Origin: Comamonas sp. JUb58
GTDB taxonomy: Bacteria > Pseudomonadota > Gammaproteobacteria > Burkholderiales > Burkholderiaceae_C
Length of the DNA: 64,000 bases
Assembly: GCF_004364775.1 (NCBI RefSeq)
Contig: NZ_SOAL01000025.1
Coordinates: 18,196-82,195 of the forward strand
Reading direction: 5' to 3'
Numbering within the stretch: the first letter of the stretch is position 1; every line of letters starts with the position of its first letter. Below, one piece after another: positions 55,061 through 64,000 of the stretch. The position numbers and the translations under genes were made by a program. The notes beneath the pieces were generated by a model, which made no database searches, had not been told where the DNA came from, and saw only the letters and a program-made list of their open reading frames with translations.

Positions 55061-57181
55061 ATGAGCGCTGAAAACGCCGCTGTAGTGAACATCGCCCGCG
55101 AAGGGCACGTGTTGGTCGTCACCATCCAGAACCCCCCCGTCAACGCCTTGAGCCAGGCCGTGCGCCAGGGTTTGGCCGATGCCGTGGCCCAGGCGCGCAG
55201 CGATGCGCAGGTCCAGGCCATCTTGCTGGTGGGCAGCGGCAAAGCCTTTATCGCCGGTGCCGACATCCGTGAGTTCGGCAAGCCCGCGATGCCACCCAGC
55301 CTGCCCGATGTGCTGGTGCAGCTGGAAAACAGCGACAAGATCGTCGTCGCCGCCATCCATGGCCCGGCGCTGGGCGGTGGCCTGGAAGTGGCGCTGTCCT
55401 GCCACTACCGCCTGGCCGTCTCTGGCGCCAAGCTGGGCCTGCCCGAAGTGCAACTGGGCCTGCTGCCCGGCGCCGGTGGCACGCAGCGCACCCCCCGCCT
55501 GATTGGCGTCAAGGCCGCACTGGATCTGATGCTCTCGGGCCGCCATGCCAGTGCCGAAGAAGCGCTGGCCATGGGCCTGGTCGATAAGGTCGAGCCCGCC
55601 GGCAGCGATGCCCGCACGGCCGGCCTGGCCTATGCCAACGCACTGCTGGCGCAGAACGCCCCGGTGCGCCGCACCCGCGAAGCTACGGCCCTGGCCGACA
55701 AGGCCGCGTCGCAGGCTGAGTTGGACACCGCCAAGGCCGAATCGGCCAAGAAAAGCCGGGGCCTGTTCTCGCCCGGCAAGATCATCGAATGCGTGCAAGG
55801 CGCGCTGGACCTGCCGTTTGAGCAGGGCATGCAAAACGAGCGCAAGCTGTTTGTGCAATGCCTGGAGAGCCCGCAGCGCGCCGGCTTGATCCATGCCTTC
55901 TTTGCCGAGCGTGAAACCGCCAAGATCCCTGAAGCCAAGGCCGCCGCACCGCGCGCCCTGAACAGCATCGGCGTGGTGGGTGGCGGCACCATGGGCGCCG
56001 GTATCACCGTGGCGGCACTGGATGCCGGCCTGCCGGTGGTGATGGTCGAGCGCGATGCGGAATCCATCGCCCGGGGCCGCGCCAATGTGGAAAAGGTCTA
56101 CGACGGCCTGATCGCCAAGGGCCGCATGACGGCCGAGAAAAAGGCCGCCATCATGGCGCGCTACAGCGGCAGCACCGACTACGCCGCGCTCGCCCAGGTC
56201 GACCTGGTGATCGAGGCGGTGTTTGAAGAGATGGGCGTCAAGAAGGCCGTGTTTGCCGAGCTGGACAAGGTCTGCAAGCCCGGCGCCGTGATTGCCACCA
56301 ATACCTCCTACCTGGATATCGATGCGATTGCCGCGAGCATCTCGCGTCCGCAGGATGTCATCGGTCTGCACTTCTTCAGCCCCGCCAACATCATGAAGCT
56401 GCTGGAGATCGTGGTGCCCGCCAAGGTGAGCGCCGATGTGGTGGCCACCGCTTTCGAGCTGGCCCGCCGCATGAAGAAGGTGCCGGTGCGCGCCGGTGTC
56501 TGCGATGGCTTTATCGGCAACCGCATTCTGGCCGTGTACCGCGAAGCGGCCAACTACCTGCTCGAAGACGGTGCCTCGCCCTACCAGATCGATGAGGCCG
56601 TGCGCGAGTTTGGCTACCCCATGGGCCCCTTCCAGGTCGCCGACCTGGCCGGTGGCGACATTGGCTGGGCCACGCGCAAGCGCAAGGCTGCCACGCGCGA
56701 CCCCAAGGCCCGCTATGTGCAGATTGCCGACCGCATTGCCGAAAAAGGCTGGTTTGGCCAGAAGACCCAGCGCGGCTACTACCTGTACCCGCAAGGCGCG
56801 CGTGTGGGCGAGCAAGACCCTGAAGTGCTGGCGATTGTGGATGCCGAGCGCCAGCGTGCTGGCGTGACGCCGCGCAGCTTCAGCAATGCCGAGATCATGC
56901 GCCGCTACATGGCCGCGATGGTCAACGAAGGCGCCAACGTGGTGCGCGAAGGCATTGCGCTGCGTCCGCTGGATGTGGATGTGACCTTCCTCTACGGCTA
57001 CGGCTTCCCGCGCTTCCGGGGTGGCCCGATGAAATGGGCCGACATGGTGGGCCTGGACAAGATCCTGGCCGACATCCGTGAGTTCGCCAAGGAAGACGCG
57101 CTGTTCTGGACGCCATCGCCGCTCTTGGTGGAGCTGGTGGAGAAGGGCGAGAACTTCGAGAGCCTGAACAAGGCGGCCTGA
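55061..57181 (+). CDS. Bifunctional enoyl-CoA hydratase / 3-hydroxyacyl-CoA dehydrogenase (FadB/PimF-like)
   Basis: A 706-residue multifunctional beta-oxidation enzyme. The N-terminal crotonase domain (about 1-190) has GSGKAFIAGADIREFG and LGLPEVQLGLLPGAGGTQR with the catalytic Glu. The NAD-binding domain starts near residue 300 (VVGGGTMGAGITVAAL) and the C-terminal 3HCDH domains contain FFSPANIMKLLEIV and DGFIGNRIL. It is the first gene of the operon, with AGGAGA 6 bp upstream of ATG 55061. Domain order matches FadJ/FadB and PimF. Confidence 0.93.
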   Translation: MSAENAAVVNIAREGHVLVVTIQNPPVNALSQAVRQGLADAVAQARSDAQVQAILLVGSGKAFIAGADIREFGKPAMPPSLPDVLVQLENSDKIVVAAIHGPALGGGLEVALSCHYRLAVSGAKLGLPEVQLGLLPGAGGTQRTPRLIGVKAALDLMLSGRHASAEEALAMGLVDKVEPAGSDARTAGLAYANALLAQNAPVRRTREATALADKAASQAELDTAKAESAKKSRGLFSPGKIIECVQGALDLPFEQGMQNERKLFVQCLESPQRAGLIHAFFAERETAKIPEAKAAAPRALNSIGVVGGGTMGAGITVAALDAGLPVVMVERDAESIARGRANVEKVYDGLIAKGRMTAEKKAAIMARYSGSTDYAALAQVDLVIEAVFEEMGVKKAVFAELDKVCKPGAVIATNTSYLDIDAIAASISRPQDVIGLHFFSPANIMKLLEIVVPAKVSADVVATAFELARRMKKVPVRAGVCDGFIGNRILAVYREAANYLLEDGASPYQIDEAVREFGYPMGPFQVADLAGGDIGWATRKRKAATRDPKARYVQIADRIAEKGWFGQKTQRGYYLYPQGARVGEQDPEVLAIVDAERQRAGVTPRSFSNAEIMRRYMAAMVNEGANVVREGIALRPLDVDVTFLYGYGFPRFRGGPMKWADMVGLDKILADIREFAKEDALFWTPSPLLVELVEKGENFESLNKAA

Positions 57182-57199
57182 CGCAGAGTCAGGCTTGAG

Positions 57200-57237
57200 G
57201 CAACCCCTGGCTTCCATGCAGGCGAAGCCCGGGTTGC
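57200..57237 (+). other. Intercistronic hairpin between the FadB-like and thiolase genes
   Basis: Imperfect stem GCAACCCCTGGCTTC / GAAGCCCGGGTTGC with a 9-bp loop in the 147-bp gap. There is no T-tract, so it is more likely an mRNA-stability element or attenuator than a terminator. Confidence 0.45.
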
Positions 57238-57328
57238 ACTATCAAAAATGGCGGTTAGCGCTTGGGTGACAAGCGCTGCCGGCCCCAAAAATCACAATCA
57301 ACGGTCGCTCAGACCCAAGGAGACATGC

Positions 57329-58525
57329 ATGCGTGAAGCCGTCATCGTTTCGACAGCGCGTACGCCGCTGGCCAAATCCCACCGTGGGGAATTCAATGTC
57401 ACGCCCGGTGCGCAGCTGGCGGCCTTTTCCATCAGCGCAGCGGTGCAGCGCGCCGGCATCGACCCGGCCCTGATCGAAGACGTGGTGCTGGGCTGCGGCT
57501 ACCCCGAAGGGACGACCGGCCGCAATATCGGCCGCCAGGCGGCTGTGCGTGCCGGCCTGCCCATCAGCGTGGGCGGCACCGTGGTCAACCGCTTCTGCGC
57601 CTCGGGCCTGCAGGCGATTGCCTTTGCGGCTGGCCGCATCATTGTCGATGGCGCACCAGCGATGGTGGCAGGCGGTGTCGAGAGCATCTCGCTGATCCGT
57701 TCGAGCAACACCAACCCCTCGGATGCCGATCCCTGGCTGGTGGAGCACAAGCCTGACCTGTTCATGGCGATGATCGACACCGCCGATGTGGTGGCCAAGC
57801 GCTACGGCATCAGCCGCGAAGACCAAGACGCCTTCTCGCTGCAAAGCCAGCAGCGCACCGCAGCGGCGCAGGCCAATGGCACCTTTGACAACGAGATCGT
57901 GCCCTGCGCCACGCGCATGGCCGAGAAGAACAAGGAAACCGGTGAGGTCAGCTACAAGGACGTCACCGCGACCATGGACAACTGCAACCGCCCCTCGACC
58001 ACGCTCGAAGGCCTGGCCAAGCTGGAACCCGTCAAGGGCGCGGGCAACTTTGTCACCGCCGGCAATGCCTCGCAGCTGTCCGATGGTTCGGCCGCCTGCG
58101 TGCTGATGGAGGCCAAGGAAGCGGCCAAGCTGGGCTTGACGCCGCTGGGCGCCTTCCGTGGCCTGGCCATTGCCGGTTGCGAGCCCGACGAGATGGGCAT
58201 CGGCCCGGTATTTGCCGTGCCCAAGCTGCTGGCGCGCCACGGCCTGACGGTGCAGGACATTGACCTCTGGGAACTGAACGAGGCCTTTGCCTCGCAGGCG
58301 CTGTACTGCCAGCGCAAGCTGGGCATCCCCATGGACCGCCTCAACGTCAACGGCGGCGCGATCTCCATCGGCCACCCCTTTGGCATGACCGGCGCGCGCT
58401 TGACCGGCCACATCCTGCTCGAAGGCCAGCGCCGCAAGGCCCGGGGCGAAAAAGTGAAGTGGGGCGTGGTGACCATGTGTGTGGGCGGCGGCATGGGTGC
58501 CGCTGGCCTCTTTGAGATTTTTTAA
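57329..58525 (+). CDS. Acetyl-CoA acyltransferase (thiolase)
   Basis: A 398-residue thiolase of the FadA/PimB type. The nucleophilic Cys is in [12 protein letters not shown] (near residue 90), the catalytic His in [11 protein letters not shown] (about 349) and the second Cys in [12 protein letters not shown] (about 382). The start 57329 has AAGGAGA upstream. It would release acetyl-CoA from 3-ketoacyl-CoA produced by the enzyme encoded upstream. Confidence 0.93.
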   Translation: MREAVIVSTARTPLAKSHRGEFNVTPGAQLAAFSISAAVQRAGIDPALIEDVVLGCGYPEGTTGRNIGRQAAVRAGLPISVGGTVVNRFCASGLQAIAFAAGRIIVDGAPAMVAGGVESISLIRSSNTNPSDADPWLVEHKPDLFMAMIDTADVVAKRYGISREDQDAFSLQSQQRTAAAQANGTFDNEIVPCATRMAEKNKETGEVSYKDVTATMDNCNRPSTTLEGLAKLEPVKGAGNFVTAGNASQLSDGSAACVLMEAKEAAKLGLTPLGAFRGLAIAGCEPDEMGIGPVFAVPKLLARHGLTVQDIDLWELNEAFASQALYCQRKLGIPMDRLNVNGGAISIGHPFGMTGARLTGHILLEGQRRKARGEKVKWGVVTMCVGGGMGAAGLFEIF

Positions 58526-58534
58526 GGAACTGCG

Positions 58535-59731
58535 ATGGATTTGCAATTCAGCCCCGAAGAAGAAGCCTTCCGCGCCGAAGTACGTGCGTTTCTGCAAGAC
58601 AACCTGCCCCCGGAGCTGGCCGCCAAGGTCAAGGCTGGCCAGCGCCTGACGCGCTTTGACCAGGAAAACTGGCATGCCATCCTGAACAAGAAGGGCTGGC
58701 TGGCCTACCACTGGCCGCAGGAGTTTGGCGGCACGGGCTGGTCGCCGGTGCAGAAGTTCATTTTTGATGACGAGTGTGCCCTGGCCGGTGGCCCGCGCCT
58801 GGTGCCTTTTGGCTTGTCCATGCTTGGTCCGGTGCTGATCAAGTACGGCAACGAGGCGCAGAAGAGCCACTGGCTGCCGCGCATTCTGAATGGCGATGAC
58901 TGGTGGTGCCAGGGTTACTCCGAGCCGGGGGCAGGCTCCGACCTGGCCTCGCTGAAGACCACGGCTGTGCGCAACGGCGACCACTACATCGTCAACGGCC
59001 AGAAGACCTGGACCACCCAGGGCCAGCACGCCAACATGATGTTCTGCCTGGTGCGCACCAACAAAGAGGTGAAGTCGCAGCAAGGCATCAGCTTTGTGCT
59101 GATCGACATGAACCAGCCTGGCGTCGAAGTGCGCCCCATCCGCACCCTGGATGGCGACAAGGAAGTCAACGAAGTCTTTCTGACCGATGTGAAGGTGCCG
59201 CTGGACAACCTGGTGGGCGAGGAGAACAAGGGCTGGACCTATGCCAAGTACCTGCTGACCTATGAGCGCACCGGCATTGCCGGCGTGGGCTTCTCGATGG
59301 CCGGGCTGGAAAAGCTCAAGGTGATTGCCCAGCGCGTGCAGCGCAATGGCAAGCCGCTGATCGAAGACCCGCAGTTTGCCACCCGCATGGCCAAGGTCGA
59401 GATCGAGCTGCTGAACATGGCCACCACCAACTTGCGCGTGATCGCCTCGGTCGCGGGCGGCGGTGTGCCGGGCGCCGAGAGCTCGATGCTCAAGATCAAG
59501 GGCACCGTCGTGCGCCAGGAGCTGCTGTCGCTGATCCGCCGTGCGATGGGCCCCTATGCGCTGCCCTTTATCGAAGAGGCGCAGTTTGCCGAATACGCCG
59601 ATGAGCCCGTGGGCCCCAAGGAGGCGGCCACCGCCGCTGCGGCCTATTTCAACTACCGCAAGCTGTCGATCTTCGGCGGCTCGAACGAGATCCAGCGCAA
59701 CATCATCTCCAAGATGATCCTCGGGCTATGA
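58535..59731 (+). CDS. pimC: Acyl-CoA dehydrogenase, PimC-like large subunit
   Basis: A 398-residue FAD acyl-CoA dehydrogenase (MDLQFSPEEEAFRAEVRAFL, WWCQGYSEPGAGSDLASLKT, IFGGSNEIQRNIISKMIL). It resembles the large subunit of pimeloyl-CoA dehydrogenase, which acts with the PimD-like protein encoded next. A Glu in YERTGIAG is a candidate catalytic base. Electrons would pass to EtfAB encoded at the end of the operon. AAGGAA precedes the start, 10 bp after the thiolase stop. Confidence 0.85.
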   Translation: MDLQFSPEEEAFRAEVRAFLQDNLPPELAAKVKAGQRLTRFDQENWHAILNKKGWLAYHWPQEFGGTGWSPVQKFIFDDECALAGGPRLVPFGLSMLGPVLIKYGNEAQKSHWLPRILNGDDWWCQGYSEPGAGSDLASLKTTAVRNGDHYIVNGQKTWTTQGQHANMMFCLVRTNKEVKSQQGISFVLIDMNQPGVEVRPIRTLDGDKEVNEVFLTDVKVPLDNLVGEENKGWTYAKYLLTYERTGIAGVGFSMAGLEKLKVIAQRVQRNGKPLIEDPQFATRMAKVEIELLNMATTNLRVIASVAGGGVPGAESSMLKIKGTVVRQELLSLIRRAMGPYALPFIEEAQFAEYADEPVGPKEAATAAAAYFNYRKLSIFGGSNEIQRNIISKMILGL

Positions 59732-59885
59732 AATAAGCCACCCCCTGAGGCGCTGCGCGCCTTCCCCCTGGAAGGGGGACGACGCCTTTGCTGCGGGGCG
59801 GCCCTTGCTGGCGTCTCGCAGCTGTGCTCTGCAGGTTCCAGGCGCTGCGCTCTCAGCAAGCGCCATGGTTTGACAAGGAGATTTT
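59732..59885. repeat. GC-rich intergenic element resembling a Comamonadaceae dispersed repeat
   Basis: The 154-bp gap between the two dehydrogenase genes carries CCACCCCCTGAGGCGCTGCG, a CCCCCTGGAAGGGGG hairpin (59765-59779) and a long GC-rich tail. A sequence of this kind is, to my recollection, common between genes in Acidovorax/Comamonas-type genomes. I see only one copy in this window. Confidence 0.45.
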
Positions 59886-61043
59886 ATGAACTTTCAACTG
59901 GATGAAGACCGCCGCATGCTGGCGGATGCGCTGGGCCGCTACCTGAGCGAGCAGTACAGCACCGAGTACCGCAACAAGGCCGCCTATGGCGCCCAGGGCT
60001 TCAGTGCCGAGACCTATGCCAAGCTGGCCGAACTGGGCGCGATTGGCGCGCTGTTCAAGGAGGCCGATGGCGGCTTTGGTGGCGATGGCGTCGATATCAG
60101 CGTGGTGTTCGAGGCACTGGGTACGCACCTGGTCGCAGAGCCGCTGCTGGGCGCCTTGCTGGTGGGCCGCGCGCTGACCGAGGCCGGCAGCGATGTGCAA
60201 AAGGCGCAGCTCGAAGGCATCATCGGCGGCGAGACCATTGCCGCGCTGGCGCATGACGAGCCGGCGAACCACTACGAGCTGAACCGCGTCGCGACCACCG
60301 CCCAAACCGACGGCGATGGCTGGGTGCTGAACGGCAGCAAGGCCGTGGTGCTGTTTGGCGACCAGGCGCAGCTGCTGCTGGTCTCCGCCCGCACGGCAGG
60401 CGCCGTGGGCGATGAGGCGGGTATCTCGCTGTTCCTGGTGCCGGGCGATGCCGCTGGCATCAGCAGCCGGGGCTATGGCCGCATCGATGGTGGCCATGCC
60501 GCCGAGCTGGTGCTGGCCAATGTCAAGGTCGGCGCTGATGCCTTGCTCGGCAAGCTGGGCGAAGGCCATGCGCTGCTCGAACGCATCTGCGGCTTTGGCC
60601 TGCTGGCGCTGGCGGCCGAATCGCTGGGCGCGATGGATGTGGCCAAGAACCACACCCTGGAGTACCTGCGTACCCGCAAGCAGTTTGGCGTGCCGATCGG
60701 CAGCTTTCAGGCGCTGCAGCACCGCATGGCCGATCTGCTGCTCGAAGCCGAGCAGGCCCGCTCGGCCGTCATCAACGCAGCTGCTGCCATCGACAACCCT
60801 GACTACATCGAGCGTGAAAAAGCGCTGTCGGCGGCCAAGTACAGCGTGGGCCAGATTGGCACCCTGATGGCCGAAGAGGCGATCCAGATGCATGGCGGCA
60901 TTGGCGTGACCTGGGAGCTGCCGCTGGCGCACTACGCCAAGCGCATCATCATGATCGACCACCAGCTGGGCGACATGGACCACCACCTGGCGCGCTACAT
61001 GGCGCTGCAGGCCCAGGAACGCGCTGCAGCCAAGGCCGCCTGA
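59886..61043 (+). CDS. pimD: Acyl-CoA dehydrogenase, PimD-like small subunit
   Basis: A 385-residue acyl-CoA dehydrogenase-like protein (MNFQLDEDRRMLADALGRYL, QFGVPIGSFQALQHRMADLL). It matches the small subunit partner of PimC in pimeloyl-CoA-type dehydrogenases. It overlaps the next gene by 1 bp (TGATG). AAGGAG lies upstream of the start. A heteromeric dehydrogenase for dicarboxylyl-CoA is likely. Confidence 0.85.
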   Translation: MNFQLDEDRRMLADALGRYLSEQYSTEYRNKAAYGAQGFSAETYAKLAELGAIGALFKEADGGFGGDGVDISVVFEALGTHLVAEPLLGALLVGRALTEAGSDVQKAQLEGIIGGETIAALAHDEPANHYELNRVATTAQTDGDGWVLNGSKAVVLFGDQAQLLLVSARTAGAVGDEAGISLFLVPGDAAGISSRGYGRIDGGHAAELVLANVKVGADALLGKLGEGHALLERICGFGLLALAAESLGAMDVAKNHTLEYLRTRKQFGVPIGSFQALQHRMADLLLEAEQARSAVINAAAAIDNPDYIEREKALSAAKYSVGQIGTLMAEEAIQMHGGIGVTWELPLAHYAKRIIMIDHQLGDMDHHLARYMALQAQERAAAKAA

Positions 61044-61852
61044 TGACGACCGCCAGCAACGCAAACCCCGCGCTGCTGGCGCGCCGCGAAGGCGGCGTGC
61101 TGGTGCTGACCAACAACAACGAGGCGGCGCGCAACGCGCTGTCGCCCGACTTCTACCTGGGCCTGACGGCCGCGCTCCAGGACGCAGCGACCGACCCGGC
61201 CGTGGGCGCGATTGTGCTCACCGGTGCCGGCGGGCATTTCTGCTCGGGCGGCGATCTACGCCGCATTGCGACGCGCCGCGACCAGCCGCTGGAAAAGCGC
61301 CGCGAGCTGCTCGAAGGCCTGCATGACCTGGTGCGTGCGCTACGCGACTGCCCCAAGCCCGTCGTGGCGGCGGTGGAGGGCGCAGCGGCCGGCGCCGGCC
61401 TGTCGCTGGCCTTGGCATGCGACATGTTGGTGGCAGCGCGCAATGCCGCGTTTTCGGTGGCCTATGTGAAGGTGGGGCTGTCGCCCGACGGCGGCGCCAC
61501 GGCCTTTCTGGCCGAGCACCTGTCGCGCCAGCTGCTGACCGAGCTGTGCCTGACCGGCGACCGGGTGAGCGGCGAGCGCATGCAGCAACTGGGCCTGGTT
61601 AACCGCCTGGCCGAGCCGGGCGATGCACTGGCCCACGCCATCGCATTGGCCGCGCAGATGGCTGAAGGCCCCTTGCAGGCCATGGCCAGCATCAAGTCGC
61701 TGTGCCGCGCTGCCTATGACAACAGCCTGGAAGCGCAGCTGGACATGGAAGCCGAGCTGATGGTGCAGGCGCAGGCCACACCGGAATCGGCCGAAGGCAT
61801 TGCCGCGTTTTTGGAAAAGCGCCCCGCCAACTACCTGCAGCTGCGCAGCTGA
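61043..61852 (+). CDS. Enoyl-CoA hydratase/isomerase family protein
   Basis: A 269-residue crotonase. The oxyanion-hole segments GAGGHFCSGGDLRRI and AAAGAGLSLALACDM are present, and VKVGLSPDGGATAFLAEHL is closer to PaaG-type isomerases than to classical hydratases. Its start overlaps the PimD-like stop by 1 bp. It may provide a second hydratase or double-bond isomerase for unsaturated intermediates. Confidence 0.9.
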   Translation: MTTASNANPALLARREGGVLVLTNNNEAARNALSPDFYLGLTAALQDAATDPAVGAIVLTGAGGHFCSGGDLRRIATRRDQPLEKRRELLEGLHDLVRALRDCPKPVVAAVEGAAAGAGLSLALACDMLVAARNAAFSVAYVKVGLSPDGGATAFLAEHLSRQLLTELCLTGDRVSGERMQQLGLVNRLAEPGDALAHAIALAAQMAEGPLQAMASIKSLCRAAYDNSLEAQLDMEAELMVQAQATPESAEGIAAFLEKRPANYLQLRS

Positions 61853-61923
61853 CAGGGACTGAGAAAAATGGCACCAGAATCGGCCTGGAAAATGGGCCGG
61901 CCTGGTGATCCGAGGAGACAAGT

Positions 61924-63150
61924 ATGCGTGAGGAAGAGAAAGCCAGGGCCCTGCCGCTGGCGGGTGTCAAGGTCCTGGACCTGTCCCGTGTTTTTGCCGG
62001 CCCTTTGTGCGGCCAGGTGCTGGGCGACATGGGTGCCGAGGTGATCAAGGTGGAGCACCCCAAGCGCGGTGACGACACCCGTGACTGGGGCCTGCGCATT
62101 GGCAAGACCGAGACCACCTACTACAACAGCATGAACCGCAACAAGCGGTCCATCACCGTCGATCTGCAAAAGCCCGAAGGGCTGGCGCTGATCCTGGAGA
62201 TGCTGCCGCAGTTCGATGTGGTGATCCACAACTTCAAGCATGGCGGCGCTGACAAGCTGGGCCTGGGCTATGAGGCGCTGAAGGCCTTGAAGCAGGACCT
62301 GATCTATTGCAGCGTGACCGGCTATGCCACCGACACCGATGAAGCGGCCCGCCCGGGCTATGACATCCTGGTGCAGGGCGAGGCTGGCTTGATGGCGATG
62401 AATGGCGAGGCATCGCAGCCACCGCTGAAGTTTGGCGTGGCCGTGGTGGACCTGATGACCGGCATGAGCGCCGCCCAGGCGGTACTGGCCGCACTGTTTG
62501 CCCGCGAGCGCACCGGCCAGGGCCGCAAGATCGACATGGCGCTGTTCGACAACGGCGTCAGCATCACCGGCTACTACGGGCTCGATGCGCTGTTCATGGG
62601 CAAGGACCCGGAGCGCTTTGGCAATGCCCATCCGTCGATCGTGCCCTATGGCATGTTCGAGGCCGCCGATGGCCCGCTGATCATTGCGGTGGGCAACAAC
62701 TCGCAGTTCGAGCGCTTCTGCCGCGATGTGATCGAGCGCCCCGACCTGGCCGACAACCCCAAGTACGCCACCAATGTGGAACGCGCCAAGGACCGCAAGC
62801 TGCTGCTGCCGCTGATGATCGAGACCATCCGCAGCTTTCCGCGTGCGCTGCTGATCGAGCGGCTCAATGCCTGCGGCGTGCCTTGCGGCGAAGTGCTGGG
62901 CCTGCATGAGGCGCTGACCTCCGAGCGCGTGCAGCAAGCCGGCCTGGTGCAGAACATGCCCCACCCGGTGGCCGGCCAGACCGCGGTGCTGGCGCCGCCC
63001 ATCCGCATGGATGACGAACGCCTGCCGATTCGCCGCGCACCACCCACACTCGGTGAAGGTACACGCGAAGTGCTGCAAAATCTGCTGCGTTTGAGTGATT
63101 CGCAATTGCAGTCGCTCCAGGCGCAAGGCGTGCTGACCTTGCCCGATTGA
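61924..63150 (+). CDS. CaiB/BaiF-family (class III) CoA-transferase
   Basis: A 408-residue enzyme. The N-terminal PLAGVKVLDLSRVFAGPLCG, YYNSMNRNKRSITVDLQKPEG and VAVVDLMTGMSAAQAVLAAL (Asp of the catalytic site near residue 176) are diagnostic. The ATG at 61924 has GAGGAGA upstream. In this operon it may activate a dicarboxylate or release product by CoA exchange with succinyl-CoA; no CoA ligase is present here. The family includes glutarate and formyl-CoA transferases. Confidence 0.9.
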   Translation: MREEEKARALPLAGVKVLDLSRVFAGPLCGQVLGDMGAEVIKVEHPKRGDDTRDWGLRIGKTETTYYNSMNRNKRSITVDLQKPEGLALILEMLPQFDVVIHNFKHGGADKLGLGYEALKALKQDLIYCSVTGYATDTDEAARPGYDILVQGEAGLMAMNGEASQPPLKFGVAVVDLMTGMSAAQAVLAALFARERTGQGRKIDMALFDNGVSITGYYGLDALFMGKDPERFGNAHPSIVPYGMFEAADGPLIIAVGNNSQFERFCRDVIERPDLADNPKYATNVERAKDRKLLLPLMIETIRSFPRALLIERLNACGVPCGEVLGLHEALTSERVQQAGLVQNMPHPVAGQTAVLAPPIRMDDERLPIRRAPPTLGEGTREVLQNLLRLSDSQLQSLQAQGVLTLPD

Positions 63151-63156
63151 TACCGA

Positions 63157-63190
63157 GGCCCGCCGACGGCGCAGGACGCTGCAGCGGGCC
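63157..63190 (+). other. Hairpin before etfB
   Basis: GGCCCGC / GCGGGCC stem (7 bp, 20-bp loop) in the 68-bp gap, followed by a T-rich AGAGTTTATTGTT. It may partly terminate or attenuate transcription entering etfB. Confidence 0.4.
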
Positions 63191-63218
63191 CAGAGTTTAT
63201 TGTTAGAAAGCTGAGACT

Positions 63219-63968
63219 ATGAAAGTACTGGTACCCGTCAAACGCGTGGTGGACTATAACGTCAAGGTGCGCGTCAAGAGCGATGGCTCGGGTGTGGACA
63301 TTGCGAACGTGAAGATGTCGATGAACCCCTTTGATGAAATCGCGGTGGAAGAGGCTGTGCGATTGAAGGAAAAGGGCGTTGTGACCGAGATCATCGCGAT
63401 GAGCTGTGGTGTGACCCAGTGCCAGGAGACGCTGCGCACGGCGATGGCCATTGGTGCCGACCGCGCCATCCTGGTGGAAACCGCAGAAGAGCTGCAGCCC
63501 CTCGCTGTCGCCAAGCTCCTGAAGGCCCTGGTCGACAAAGAGCAGCCAGGCCTCGTGATCTGCGGCAAGCAAGCCATTGACGACGACGCCAACCAGACCG
63601 GCCAGATGCTGGCCGCGCTGGGCGATCTGCCCCAGGCTACCTTCGCCTCCAAGGTCGAAGTCGCTGGTGACAAGGTCAATGTGACGCGCGAAGTGGACGG
63701 CGGTCTGGAGACCCTGTCTCTGTCCTTGCCCGCCGTGATCACCACCGACCTGCGCCTCAACGAGCCCCGCTACGTCACCTTGCCCAACATCATGAAGGCC
63801 AAGAAAAAGCAGCTCGATACCGTCAAGCCAGAAGACCTGGGTGTGGACGTGAGCCCGCGCCTGAAGACCTTGAAGGTGGAAGAACCCGCCAAGCGCGGCG
63901 CCGGCGTGAAGGTGCCCGATGTGGCCACCTTGATCGACAAGCTCAAGAACGAAGCCAAAGTCATCTAA
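63219..63968 (+). CDS. etfB: Electron transfer flavoprotein, beta subunit
   Basis: A 249-residue EtfB ([61 protein letters not shown]). The AMP-binding and EtfA-interaction segments are present. EtfAB shuttles electrons from acyl-CoA dehydrogenases to ETF:quinone oxidoreductase, so it fits the upstream dehydrogenases. Confidence 0.95.
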   Translation: MKVLVPVKRVVDYNVKVRVKSDGSGVDIANVKMSMNPFDEIAVEEAVRLKEKGVVTEIIAMSCGVTQCQETLRTAMAIGADRAILVETAEELQPLAVAKLLKALVDKEQPGLVICGKQAIDDDANQTGQMLAALGDLPQATFASKVEVAGDKVNVTREVDGGLETLSLSLPAVITTDLRLNEPRYVTLPNIMKAKKKQLDTVKPEDLGVDVSPRLKTLKVEEPAKRGAGVKVPDVATLIDKLKNEAKVI

Positions 63969-63995
63969 CGCTGCTGCTCAAAAGGAAACCTACAA

Positions 63996-64000
63996 ATGAC
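63996..64000 (+). CDS. etfA: First bases of the next gene, probably etfA
   Basis: ATG at 63996-63998 with AAAGGAAA 8 bp upstream, 27 bp after the etfB stop. Only five bases are inside the window, so the etfA identity rests on the conserved etfB-etfA order. Confidence 0.6.

Overview
The window is high-GC bacterial chromosomal DNA, and its gene content points to a betaproteobacterium of the Comamonadaceae (Comamonas/Delftia/Acidovorax-like). The pointers are the trxB-ftsK-lolA neighbourhood, a tctDE/tctBA tripartite tricarboxylate transporter locus, pim-type acyl-CoA dehydrogenase pairs, and a DUF11 protein with an IPTL/PEP-CTERM-like tail. The genus is inferred from protein character only; there is no rRNA gene in the window. 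I see no insertion sequence, prophage or CRISPR array.

Region 1 (1-15,310) is iron acquisition. After a LysR gene there are two cell-surface-signalling cassettes in tandem on the minus strand. Cassette A (8177 down to 1123) encodes ECF sigma factor, FecR-type anti-sigma, TonB-dependent receptor, FecCD permease, ABC ATPase and periplasmic binding protein. Cassette B (15259 down to 8305) encodes ECF sigma, FecR, TonB receptor, PepSY membrane protein, DUF3649, DUF3325 and a 101-residue Fur-like winged-helix protein. Each sigma gene has a Fur-box-like palindrome just upstream. Each receptor gene has an A/T tract followed by TGTCCGGT 52-60 bp upstream of its start, a likely shared ECF-type promoter. 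Most genes overlap by 1-8 bp, so translational coupling is likely.

Region 2 (15,374-18,605) holds a secreted DUF11-repeat protein, a low-information stretch containing what looks like a broken TonB-receptor fragment, and a small membrane protein with an HEAGH motif.

Region 3 (18,808-44,624) is mostly core genes: tRNA-Ser(UGA), a Na/Pi cotransporter, ribF-ileS-lspA, an HNH endonuclease, a TPR methyltransferase, purN, DUF1653, an M48-like membrane protein whose HExxH reads QEYSH, an RsmB-type rRNA methyltransferase, a MocR regulator, rpmB-rpmG, trxB, ftsK, lolA, mqo (with a Tat-like N-terminus), brnQ and rarA.

Region 4 (44,928-49,640) encodes a membrane-bound periplasmic flavin dehydrogenase in three parts (tri-heme cytochrome c, Tat-exported small subunit, GMC large subunit), followed by a bestrophin-family channel.

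Region 5 (49,603-64,000) looks like an uptake-and-degradation locus for dicarboxylates or related acyl compounds. It contains the TctE/TctD two-component system, TctA/TctB transporter (no TctC beside it), a divergent LysR regulator with a clear 7-1-7 palindrome, then a plus-strand operon: FadB-like bifunctional enzyme, thiolase, PimC- and PimD-like acyl-CoA dehydrogenases, enoyl-CoA hydratase, class III CoA-transferase, etfB and the first bases of the next gene (probably etfA). The CoA-transferase could supply the CoA-activation step that a ligase provides in the classic pim cluster.
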